This document shows, one piece after another, positions 11,736 to 22,627 of a DNA stretch of 64,000 bases; position 1 is the first letter of the stretch; each line of letters starts with the position of its first letter. Under the pieces are notes generated by a model, which did not search any database, had not been told where the DNA came from, and saw only the letters and a program-made list of their open reading frames with translations. The position numbers were made by a program, and so were the translations under genes. Source of the DNA: Hawksworthiomyces lignivorus (Eukaryota > Ascomycota > Sordariomycetes > Ophiostomatales > Ophiostomataceae); contig NTMA01000076.1 of assembly GCA_002917075.1 (NCBI GenBank), positions 124,001 to 188,000 on the forward strand. Reading direction: 5' to 3'.

Positions 11736-12990
11736 TTCTTTTAGCTACCCACCGTAAACTGAGCAATTATATTGGCTACCTACTATTACCATTAGACCCC
11801 AAAATTGACGCCCGCTTGCGCGGTGAGTGGGCGCTAGTATGGGGTTGCATTAATACAAGAACTACGCACTAGGATTGCTGGTTCTTTGGAATACTTTGCC
11901 TTTGTCGCAGTCGCACCATGCCCAATTGCTTACCAAGGCAAAAAATTTCAGTGACTTCTGTATAGCCCTATCGCAACGAGAGGTTGGCCCAACGGGGCAG
12001 AAAGGCTGACCCGCGTCCGTACCCCCAAAGGCCAGCCAGAGCTAGCAGAGAGCTTGCATGTAAGACCACGTCCGTAAGGCGTAGCGTGCGGAAACTTTTT
12101 TGTTTCAATGCGACAGGACCCGGCACGTTTCCTCTTTCGTAGATGAGGTTCGCACCGAGAGCCAACCAGATGACGAAGAAAGAGAGAGATTAGACGAGAG
12201 CGACGGAGCTCGCACAACTGGTGAAGCCAACGGACACACCGTCCTACAGGCGCCCGCCTAGCTGCTTGCGTCTTGCGTAGCCGTCTTGCGTGGAATTGGC
12301 TGGTGACTTTGTGCTGGATCTGCTTGAGCTCCGCTAGCCGTTCTCCTTTTCTCGCAGTCGCAACTTTCCTCCGTGATCTTCACGCCCGGCCTCCACAACG
12401 GCTTGCTCCAGATCCGCTTCTTTCCATTACTCATTTTTTAGGCTTTTTTTTTTTTTTTTTTTTTTTTTTTCCTTTTCTCGGATTTTATTTCGCTGCCTTG
12501 ATTTAGCTCCTAAGCTCTCATGTTTACTTCATCATTCCGTCTCATCTTGAGAAATTGGTGGTGAAAGTGGTCCGTCACCAATCAATATCTCTCCGGCGCT
12601 GGCTCTGTTTCCCTACCTATTCACTATGCTCACTTCCTTTTAACTCGAAAGAGTATAAGAGAGAGGATAGTTCTCCAATTTTTGCTTATCCAAATGGAGA
12701 CGGTCTTCACGATAATAAACAACACCGACCCACAGCTCTGGCCATAACAATATGGTGGAACATTGAACATTCTTCTATTAAATAATTATCTCACTCTTCT
12801 ACTTTGCGCTTTTTTTAATCTCTTATAATACCGGTGCTATCTGTTGTTGATATTTGTGTCTAAGGTATACATCAGCTTTCGGCTCGCTCAATAACAACAA
12901 GAACGAGCCCTCTTCTTAACCACCACAAAGTATTTGCTACAGCAAGAGAGATTTCAGTCTATAGCTCCTTGAGGAGCGCATTTCTTCACA
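11736..12990 (+). promoter_or_regulatory. Promoter region of the MFS transporter gene
   Basis: No gene is supported. A T27 tract occupies 12444-12470 and an AT-rich stretch with TTATAATA lies near 12820, about 170 bases before the MFS start. The leader immediately before 12991 ends CTTCACAATGG, a favourable fungal start context. Confidence 0.4.
12444..12470 (+). repeat. Poly-T tract (T27)
   Basis: Uninterrupted run of 27 T in the MFS promoter region. Such tracts are common in fungal promoters and their length is unreliable in assemblies. Confidence 0.85.
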
Positions 12991-14941
12991 ATGGATTCCA
13001 CAAAAGACGCAGAGAACGTTGATCGGCCTACAGACACCGACACTGTTGCATCTACCCGGGAAGAAGTCGCCGACGCCCCGGATAAGACAGAGCCTATAAA
13101 CAGAACCGTCAGCAGCATCAATGGACGGCCTGATGACGAGCCTGTCGCAACCGACGGCGGTGAGGTGGAAATTATTGACAACAAGATCATTTTTAAACCC
13201 TCCCGCAGTTTCTACCTTGCCTTCTCCGCTCTTCTGGTCTTGACCATCGCCGTCGCCCTCGATGCTACGAGTTTGTCAGTGGCCCTGCCCGTAATCAGCA
13301 CTGCTCTCAAGGGCACTGCCCTGGAGGCCTTCTGGTCCGGCACGAGTTTCCTCCTCGCCAGCACCGTGCTGCAGCCCACTGTTGCCTCGCTCAGCAGCAT
13401 TTTCGGTCGCAAATACGTATGTCTTCTCATCTACCCCCTAGAGCCGTCCCTTTTCACATATTTCAGTGTATGTTCGCGTACTAACATCTCGCAGATGATC
13501 TATATCATGGGTGTTTTCTTCGGTGCTGGTTCGCTCATTGCCGCGCTGGCAGGCAATTTTAGCGTTCTCATCGCAGGCCGAACTATCCAGGGCATCGGCG
13601 GCGGTGGTCTTATCGCGCTGACCGAAGTGGTCGTGACCGACCTGGTGCCTCTAGCCTTCCGGGCCACGTGGTTCTCGACTCTGAGCGCCATGTGGAGTGT
13701 TGGTACGGTGACCGGCCCTCTCATCGGTGCCGGCTTTGCGCAGAACGTCACCTGGCGCTGGATCTTCTATATCAACCTGCCCATGATCGGCCTCGGCATG
13801 GGCTTCGTCATTTTGTTCCTGCACCAGGCCAAGATCCCTGGCGGAATCATCCGTAAGCTCGGCCGCTTCGACTGGATCGGCGCCATTCTATTCACGGCCA
13901 GCTCTACGTCCTTCCTCTACGGCCTGACCACCGGCGGCGTCGCGAATCCCTGGAGCTCGTACCGTGTCCTGCTGCCGCTCATCCTCGGTCCATTTGGCCT
14001 GGTCCTCTTTGGCTGCTACGAGTTCATGATCGCCAAGGAACCTGTCATCAACCGGCGCATCTTCAACAACTCTGACATGCTCCTCACCTACATCATGACT
14101 ATCCTGCATGGCGCCATTCTCTGGTCGCTTCTGTACTTCTTGCGTGAGTGCATATCCCCTCCTCGTTCTGCTCAATGATCTTGTCCTTCTTCACAGCTGA
14201 CACCACCCTCTTCACATAGCTCTCTACTATGAGGCCGTTAAGGGTTACAAGCCCATCATCGCCGCCGTTGCCGTGCTTCCCGAGACCCTGACCGTAGCTC
14301 CCGCTGCCGCTGCCGTTGGTATTATCGTCGGCATGACTGGCCACTACAGATGGTCGCTCTGGATCGGCTGGTGCTTGACCACCCTTGGTTGCGGCCTGCT
14401 GATCAAACTGTCTCCCGAGAGCTCCGTCGCCGCCTGGATCTGGCTCAATATCCCCGTCGGCCTCGGCTCCGGTATGCTGTTCCCGGCCATGGGCCTGTCC
14501 ATCCAGGCCGCCTGCGAGCCCGAGTTTAACGCCCAGGCCACGGCCTTCTTCTCGTTCCTGCGCACGCTGGGCCAGTCCATCGGCATCGCCGTCAGCGGCG
14601 TCATCTTCCAGAACTCGTTCAAGAAGAAGCTGCTGGCCATCCCCGCCTTCGCCGGCGTCGCCACCGAGTACTCGCGCGACGCCACCTCCGTCGTCGCCGT
14701 CATCAACCAGATGGCCGCCGGCGACGAAAAGACCCAGCTGGTCCGCGCCTACAGCAACAGCCTGCAGGTCATCTACATCGCCATGGTGGCCTTTGCTGGC
14801 TTCTGCTTCGCCCTGACCTTTGCCATCCGCGGCTACACCCTCAACCAGGAGCATGTGACCAACCAGGCCCTGGTCGACCGCGCCAAGGACAATAGCGACG
14901 CCGCCGCCGCCGCGCAGGCCGAGAAGCTGGCCGAGCCGTGA
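12991..14941 (+). CDS. MFS drug/H+ antiporter, DHA2 (14-TM) family
   Basis: Exons 12991-13416, 13495-14143 and 14220-14941 give 598 residues. Donors are GTATGT and GTGAGT. About 70 acidic, disordered N-terminal residues precede the first membrane segment (FYLAFSALLVLTIAVALD). Then come SSIFGRKY (motif-A-like), GRTIQGIGGGGL, and the antiporter motif C region GTVTGPLIGAGF. FYINLPMIGLG and later FLPLYYEAVKG are typical of fungal 14-TM exporters. The protein would lie in the plasma membrane or vacuole membrane and export small toxic molecules or metabolites by proton antiport; the substrate cannot be read from sequence. Intron 1 (78 nt) is a multiple of three and stop-free, so unspliced RNA would insert 26 residues after GRKY. 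No biosynthetic cluster surrounds it, so a general export role is at least as likely as cluster-specific export. Confidence 0.92.
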
Positions 14942-17900
14942 GATGCGCGCACTGGGAAGCAGCTTGTTCGCAGTGTTAATTGGCTATTTCTCTACCATTT
15001 TAATTGTCTCTTTTTCTCTCGTTTGCTGGGCGGCAACTCTTCGTCACATTAATTCTCCAATATGGATACACCCTGTAGATATGGTTATGGGCAGGGCATT
15101 CAGATATTTGCGTTTTTCTCTTTTCAAATTGTGGCGGCGTTTATGGTAAAGGCACGTCGTCGTACTCGAAGAGCCCTCCTTTGTTGTATTTCTAGTGGCC
15201 GGACGATTTAGCGACTGCGGGAAAGTCGTGAGATGGTTGTGTTGGGATAGACTAGGATAGATCTGGGACAGTCGCTCATCTTTGTTTCAAGGCGTATTTC
15301 TCTCGACTCTCGATGATCATAGTTAATTGGGAATATTGAACAAAATTAACAAAAATTCCACGTTTTTTTTTTATTCATAAGCTTATCTGATTGTCAATTT
15401 TCTAAGATATAAAACAAGAGAAACCGGGCTCTTGGAACCTTTTCTAGTGTTCTTATGGTTCGGTCTTGATGGTATTTCTACTACTTTGCTAGATAAAAAA
15501 GCAACGTTCCATTCCTCGTGTTATCTCCAGTATGTCACCAGGAAATGGGCATGGATTTTTCTATCAAAAACCAGCCGGCTGGTAACATTGATTAGGCGGA
15601 GACAGTAGCTGGACATGGAGACACACCCCCTTTATTTTTTTTCTAAGAAATGGGAGCGAAGTCGAGGAAGAAACAAAAAGTAACCTTATCAGACCAAGAA
15701 AAGCTTGTGTGGCATCTTTCGAAAGATATGAACGAGGCGTTCAATTCGCTATTGACGCTACGAGAATACTGTATTGATGAGATTGCAGCGTTCTTGACAT
15801 TTGGTATCGGTGCCTTTTAGACTACAATGAACATGTAAGTGGGTGTGGTTCGAATTAATTCACCGCACAATGTGGGCGCATAGCGTTCCACGCAACGGGA
15901 TAGACTGATTTTGTCTATGTGAATTGCTAATTCTTTTCTCAAACTGTGGAATTTTCATGCTTTCTAGAGAGACAAAAGACTCGCAGTCATGCCTGCTAAT
16001 GCTGTCAAAAGGAGAGCCTCAAGGCGTCGTATCGGACTGCCTCGTCTTGCCGGTGTCGGTCAAAATAGGCAACATTGCTCTGGCAATTCTTTTTTCCTAA
16101 GATGTTATGAAATATCTCCTACGACGACATATGGAGGACTGATCTCTTGCAACTACCGGTAAGAAAGAGAGAAGGATGGCTGAATGGTGATCGTCTACGC
16201 TATATTACATTGCCTCGTCTGTTGGCAGCTGGAGAAAGTGAAACTGCCGGAGCTTACGACATTGGTTCGCAAACCATCACATCTGCCTGAAAGTGAAGAT
16301 GGGGCCTGTGAAGTCTTGGGATTATGAAGCACACCACTGGTGTGAAATCTGTATCAAAAGGAGAAACGAATGAGAGGATGGTGACACTCAGTAATTTTTT
16401 TGCTGATTACGGTCTTCACAAAGCCAAGCTTTGGATTTGAATTCTTGTTTTTGTATAACGTTGTCTGGAGGGTTTTTGTACGCTTCTCTCTTTGAACGCC
16501 ATTTGTGCACACGGGATATTAACGCCTCGTCACCCCATGATCTCCATTAGAGAGAAACAGTGCATGCAAGCGATGCTGTCGGCCAAGACTGCCACGACAC
16601 TGTACATACTTGGCTCTACACACCTAGTCTCTTTCCTGCTTCGGCCAAATATATCGTGACACCACTTGCCAAATCGTTTTATTCGGGCACATATATTTGG
16701 TATGTCCGAAGGAGCCGAGATTTTTTATTTTTTTTATTTGTTGTTTTGTTTTGGTCAGCGATGAGAAAGCTTTTTGGCAAAGAGGAACATTCTATTCCGC
16801 CTGGTGGGGGACCCCGGATGAAAGGGTAATAGGCACGCGCAGAGGAAGATATGCCCCACAACAATATAAAAGAAAAACAAGAATAGCAGAGGCAATATGT
16901 TTGTTTATAGAGAGCTTTACTGTGGGAACAGGATTTCGTCAGCCAGGAAGAGTATGAGGCCGTATACAAGACGCGTTAGAGCTGACGCCATTCTCTAGCT
17001 GACAAGCTCCCTATTTAGAATTAATGTGAACACGTAGAGGGAACATGTTCTTCGTTCACGTTTGCTACATCGTGACTATGTTTTATGTGAGGCTCGTTTA
17101 GATGCGATCTGGGAATCTGTCCTTGAGCAATTTTGACCGCCTAACTTCAGCTAAGGACCTGAATGTTCTTACGATAGTTGCGTTTTTCTCAACAATTTAT
17201 TGAGAAGTTGAATGAATACTTTTTCTTTTTTTTATTGATATAATAAACGAGGGAATTTATCACCAATTCTCACACCTAATGAAAGCAGTACGTTTCTATC
17301 ATTAGGGTAGCAGCAGCGAAAACCGAGCTTGAAGCTCTTGCTATGCTAAGAAAACCTTTTGACTGCCCACAACACCTCATGGCTTGTTTATTTATTTTCA
17401 CACCTGGTACTAAGCTAATGTCAAGACGAACTTGTAATACAAGGAATAAAATGACAAAGGAACAGGAGACCGGGATTTCAAATATGAAATAGAAAATTAG
17501 CTTATACGATTCCAGGCTCAGAAGAGCATCCTAAACATACCCTACACACAGCTGCGGACTTCTAGAACACAATGCGTTGCAGACATCTTCTCCCGAAAGA
17601 AAATAGAAAATTGACTTTAAGTGAGGATACAAAGTAGCTGCAAGGCCTATTTACGGGATATCGGTTGATAATATGTGGCGTAGTCTCCCCATTCACGCTG
17701 CAGTGTCAGTGCCACGCGGACAAGCCAATTGGAGATAGTTAGAGGACATTAAAAATGGACACGCAAAGAGACACGCACACATACATACACACAAGTAACT
17801 AAAATCAAGAGACTTGAACTGGAAAAAAGACATTACCTGTGAGCGGCAGGTCGCCTCGACTCACCCGGCGGAAACAATCCCAGTTGCGTAAGAAATTCAT

Positions 17901-18213
17901 GGAAGCGAGATTTGGGGATCGGATGGGAACGGGATACCTTGTCTTCAGTATAGCTGTTCATCTGTTTAAGAATATTTTTCTCTCTTACACACAGACATTT
18001 ACGTCAATATTCATCTCTTTTGAGACCCTTATGCTCCCATAAAACTAAATCGAATCTACCACGTGCAGTACCTTGCATATTTTGGCTGGTGTAGGGGTGG
18101 GAAAGGAAATGGGCACAAGGCAAAAAGCAGTGGCGTCGGTAGAGCCGAGAGATGATGCGGCATGTGCATAGCAAAACACTTTACGTCGTACAAGAGACTT
18201 GAGATACTTGCAA

Positions 18214-18244
<31 letters not shown>

Positions 18245-19681
18245 GAAACGGCTGTCGGACTCGGTCTTAACACTTAATATCCGTCTTATTTGTGAGGAGG
18301 GATCAACATGCAGTTTCTTAACAACTCGGCTTGAACCAGGTTGGTAGAGAGCACAGCAGGGAGAAAAAATTGCCGACCGCGTAATAATTTGGCCCTCTCC
18401 TCGAATATGGAAGTCTAAGGAGATTTTATCCAGCAGGAGCAGAAATGGTCTTCTGCCAAGAGATGCCTAGCCTTGGCTTACTATTATATCGAGGTGACGA
18501 AAGTAGGAGGACTTATGTCCAGCATAGGGGACGGTAAATTCGTAAACTCAAACTACAGGAAGACAGATGATTCTATGGCGGTTGATAGAAATACAACTAT
18601 TTCATTATCGTATTTTAGCTATGCCGTACTGTCACCTCAAAAACCAAAAACGGCATTTGCATATGCATCTGTATGAAGTACATTATTATAAAGAAATTAA
18701 TGGAGGAGGAACTCGGGGTAATATGCGGAAGTCCATCATTTTTTTTTAGCGGTGTAGGTACAGTCCCAGAGCATCCAAATAAATAATTTGGTGTGCTATC
18801 GGACGTGCAGCCTTCTTTGTGGTAGTGTGTAGTGGATAAGCTTTTCTCAATACGGCTTCAATTGTGGGGAGATCAAAAGCGAAAGGCCTCACGATGATAT
18901 CTTCTCTCTAGGTACGGATCGTACATCCCCTATTGCTAGTGGATACATTGAGGATCTTTTCTATGAAAAAAACAGCAAAGTACGAGGCAAAATTGAATGA
19001 AGATAATGGGCGTAGCGAGTAACTTCAAAAATAGAGAGAAGCCATTGTCTCATTACCTACTGCTGCTGGTATCACACTCCAAGTCTCATACCGTTAACCT
19101 TAATCTGATGTATATCTTTCCAATGTAAATGCGATTCTTCGGCTATTTTCACACTCAGTTCGCCGACTTTTCCACCTTGGCGCATATCACAGGCCATCCA
19201 TATTCAAAATTCATCACAAATGCTCTTCAAACTTTCTATATACGCAATTTTGGAGCTAATTGTTGTGAAACTCGTGCTTATGGAAAATTATCACCTCGAG
19301 GAAAGCCTAGCGTTGCCTAAACAACTCGGTGCCGGAACCGGCTTGGCTTTTGGGAGCGGAACATTAACCTTCTTTTGAGCATTGTCTATGTGCACGTGGA
19401 AGAAATAGCGGAGAAATTAAAACAGAAAAAAAGCTCAAGCGAAAAGGCAAGCATGCGCGTTGCGCAGTATTTGGGTATCGGTTCAAGACATCTAGACTTC
19501 CAGTTAAACTTTTCGTTTGGTAATTCCACTGCAATAATATATCGAGGTATTAATTCAAGTCGGAGTTAGACGTGACGACAAAGCCGATGGATTGGTGAGA
19601 ATAATTTCGTCATTCAACGCCTGATATTAAAGAACAATGAAAAAAGAAATCCCAGAAAGACAAAAGTTGGAAAATGACCAG
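14942..19681. other. 4.7-kb AT-rich gene-poor stretch
   Basis: I find no convincing gene. The first few hundred bases are probably the MFS 3' UTR. The rest is AT-rich with short frames only, including a 56-codon frame at 15650-15820 whose translation looks moderately protein-like but matches nothing I know. A T29 tract lies at 18216-18244. No transposase or reverse-transcriptase motif is visible. Confidence 0.4.
18216..18244 (+). repeat. Poly-T tract (T29)
   Basis: Uninterrupted run of 29 T in the AT-rich gene-poor stretch. A poly-A tail of a retroposed copy on the minus strand is possible, but no coding remnant lies beside it. Confidence 0.85.
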
Positions 19682-20830
19682 TTAATACTTTGCCAGAGCG
19701 TCGTGTGTCCAATCCCACAGCTTTATTGTGAGGTTCTGGTCTGTTGCCACTTTATCGAGTATTTTATTATTGAACACCCCCACCGGATAGTACAAGCCAC
19801 CGTTGACGAGCTCGCTACGCTTTGCTGCGACTGCCGCCCACACCTGATTATAGCACCCTTCTTCTGGCGAAACAATCGTAGTGCGAAGGAGGAAGTTGGA
19901 CCAGTACACGAACCTCTTTTTGGCGGGACTCAGATCTGTCACTAGGCCTGTTTCGACCACGCCGGGGTGGATTGAGACTGATGTAATTTTGGGGTAGCGT
20001 CGGGCGAGTTCGCGAGTGTACACAACGTTGGCAAATTTGCTTTGTCTGGTGGTGAGAGAGGGGTGTGTCAATACCATGGTCTCTGCAGCTGCTATTTCTT
20101 CTTTCCCAGGTTTAAATGATCTGCAGTGAGGAAGAGGAACGACTGCTTACCCGTAGCGAACCCATGATCCCATGAGGCCATCCATAGGGGTCCGTAGCTG
20201 ATCAAATAGGATACCCTGCCGAGGATGGCCTTTCCAACCTTCCGAAGTGAGGCAGACGATGCGGACATCGGCTTCTTCGCCCGTGCCTGGCACCTTCATT
20301 TCTACCGTCTTCTGAAGGATCGGCAACAGAGTTCGAATAATGAGGGCGTGGGCAATGTGATTGACGGCAAATTGCATCTCAAAGCCATCTTTGGTAACGG
20401 CGGGCGGCTGAGCCATAATGCCTGCGTTGCACATGAGGATATCCAGGCGGTCGTGCGAAAACCGGGCTAGAGCTGCTCTGACGGTGGCCAGCGAGGTCAT
20501 ATCTAGCTCGAGGAAGGTCGCTGGCAGCTTTGTGCCATCGTTCATTTTTGTGACTTCGTTGATGAGGGTTTCTGCGGCCTTGGCATTGCGGCCAGTAAAG
20601 TAAATATGTGCTGGGTCGTGCTTAGCTATGGCGAGAATGGACTCGCGGCCCAAACCGGACGTTCCTGGAGAAGAAGTAAGCATCATCCTATAAGACCATA
20701 TAGTGGTATATGGATTCAGTGAACGCAAATGTTAGTAAAATTCACACATACCTCCAGTAACAAAGATGACCTTCCCGGCTAAAGAGGGGATGTCTTTGTC
20801 AGGGTTGAAGTTCTTTACACCAGACATCAT
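19682..20830 (-). CDS. Short-chain dehydrogenase/reductase (WWOX/retinol-dehydrogenase-like SDR)
   Basis: Exons on the minus strand are 20830-20752, 20664-20151 and 20045-19682, giving 318 residues. Introns start GTATGT and GTAAGC and end CAG. The start is the first of two adjacent ATGs (MMSGVKNF). The nucleotide-binding motif TGGTSGLG is at residues 25-32. LDILMCNAGI is the NAG segment, IVCLTSEG carries the catalytic serine, and the second splice rebuilds YGQSK at 197-201, the YxxxK active site. Without that intron the frame ends at TAA directly after RYG, which confirms the splice. IHPGVVETGL is the usual strand after the active site. It would reduce or oxidise a carbonyl or alcohol with NAD(P)H; the substrate is unknown. 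It is divergent from the bZIP gene across about 720 bases, which may mean shared control. Confidence 0.93.
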
Positions 20831-21553
20831 AGGTGCTTCTGTACAGGATAAGAAGAGAACCAAAAAGAAAAAGTCGAAAAGAGCTGCAGGAATAAAAATT
20901 ATATGATACAAATACTGAAACCTCAACTGGATTTGATGAATTCTAGTAAAAGAAAGAGAACATCAGAACTGCTGCTCTTATATCTGTCTCAGTCTTCCTT
21001 TGCTCTGGTATAATTGGGCTATTTTCCTAAAAAGGAAAGACTAGATACCAAGATCTACCATTGGCTGGATCGACAAGGACGCTGGGACTAGTCCAAATAC
21101 GGTTTTAGCGCATAAGCACTGGCAGTTGCATTCGCCTTGGGCGGCGATTGTGGGATTGGGGAAAGAACCGGATCACCGGAGTGGTTTTAATATCCGACTC
21201 CAGGTGGCGGCGCTGAATCGCGGTGCCTCTTGCCCTAGACTTCCATCCGCTTCGCGGCATAGCTCGTAAGCAAGGACATTCAACACAATTTTTTTTTGTT
21301 GATTTGTTGCCATACAGATGTGAGAATACGAATGCAACAAGAGGATTCGCAGGGCCGCAGTGATCCGAAAGCAAAGCTTGCACAAGGCAGCGAACATAGC
21401 AACGTCAGAACATCGGCTCCTCGAGGTAGGTTCTTATCCCGGTCACCAACTGATGCCGTCTGCAGAATAAATAACCGATTATCAAAGTGTTGGAGTGCTG
21501 TGAGACAGATCGTAGGAGCACTGACACACCCGATGGACTAGGCTGGACAGAGC
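20831..21553. promoter_or_regulatory. Shared divergent promoter region between SDR and bZIP genes
   Basis: This roughly 720-base gap separates the start codons of two genes pointing away from each other, so it must hold both promoters. I see no ORF worth calling. No specific operator can be assigned by eye. Confidence 0.5.
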
Positions 21554-22627
21554 ATGGCTTCTACAGATGTCGACGACTGGAAGGGCTTAGCCGACAAGGC
21601 AGAGAGAAGAAAACGGCAGAACCGAGTACACCAGAGGGCGTGGAGTATGTTGGCTTCTTGCTAATTTTTTGCCCATTGCGCTGAAGGAGAGCTTTTAGAG
21701 CTAATTAAGAATGTCACTCAGGGCGTCGAAAGACTCTAGAGGCATCAAAAGCTGCATTGGCAGCGTCTGACCAAGTACGTTCTCTTCTATATAATTAGTA
21801 GTGATTATTTGTGGAATAGCGTAGTAGTCGACTTTTGCCGCCACTGACTGTCTGGCGATTTTATCCAGAGCGAACCGTCTTCGGGGTTTTGGGTCCTTAA
21901 GCCCATCGCTGAACAGCCGGTAAAGCTGCAGAATTCCAACAGCCCTGACAACTGGAACAGAGATGGTTCTGTTGCTATGATTTTAGCATCTTCGTCATCT
22001 CTCTCCTCCCATGGCTCCATCGTATCGGTCCAGATTATCCCTCCAGTGCTGCGTTATATCACCAACCAGCAGCGGATGAGAGGAGAGGGTCCCCTGACAG
22101 TTCCCGTTCCGTCTTGCTTTCCTCTCTCCCTCGACCACCGCCTCATTACACTGATTCAGTATAACGTTCTTCGTGCGACTGTTATCAATATGGCTTTATT
22201 GTCTATCTTGCCCATGACCAGTGAATGTGGTTTTGACCTGATGGTCGACGAAATGTTTCCACCGCACACGCGGCCGACTACCATTCCACCCACGCTACGT
22301 CCAACCGCTCTGCAGAAGTCTAAGCCACATGAGTACTGGATTGACTGCGTAGCTTCTGCAGCTATGCGTGACAATCTCATTCGTACCTACGGCACCTGGG
22401 ACGAGGACGACTTATGCGGTGACATGATTGGGGGCCTCTACGAGGGATTCAACGATGTGGAGCGGCGGGGAGTAATCGTCTGGACAGATCCGTGGTCGCC
22501 CGACGGATGGGAAGTGACCGAGGGATTTGCGCGCAAGTGGCCGTTTCTTCTCGAAGGCTGCGGCGAGCTCATCGCATCTACCAATCGGTGGAGGGCGCAA
22601 AGAGGAGAAGAGCCATTGGCGATGTAG
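21554..22627 (+). CDS. bZIP transcription factor with C-terminal DUF3425 domain
   Basis: Exons 21554-21644, 21722-21774 and 21869-22627 give 300 residues. The first splice joins NRVHQRAW to RRRKTLE, restoring a bZIP basic region at residues 17-37 (ERRKRQNR..QRAWRRRK). The second intron (94 nt, donor GTACGT) is needed because the third-exon frame is closed by TGA just upstream. No long heptad of leucines follows the basic region, which is typical for this fungal subgroup. Residues 137-290 match the DUF3425 pattern: DHRLITLIQYNVLRA, LRPTALQ, WIDCVASAAMRDNLI, a DEDDLCGDM block, VIVWTDPW and WEVTEGFARKWPFLLEGC. Such proteins are nuclear regulators, often of stress or local metabolic genes. Its divergent partner is an SDR, a plausible but unproven target. 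Confidence 0.92.

Noticed and set aside
15988..16160. Short + frame beginning MPANAVKRRASRRR
   Set aside because: Under 60 codons, no motif, no promoter or conservation evidence.
18216..18244. Poly-T as the tail of a retroelement insertion
   Set aside because: No reverse-transcriptase or target-site duplication was visible around it.
20121..20150. A 30-nt intron in the SDR gene ending at the first CTGCAG
   Set aside because: Too short for a fungal intron; the later CACCACCAG acceptor gives a 105-nt intron and restores the YxxxK active site.
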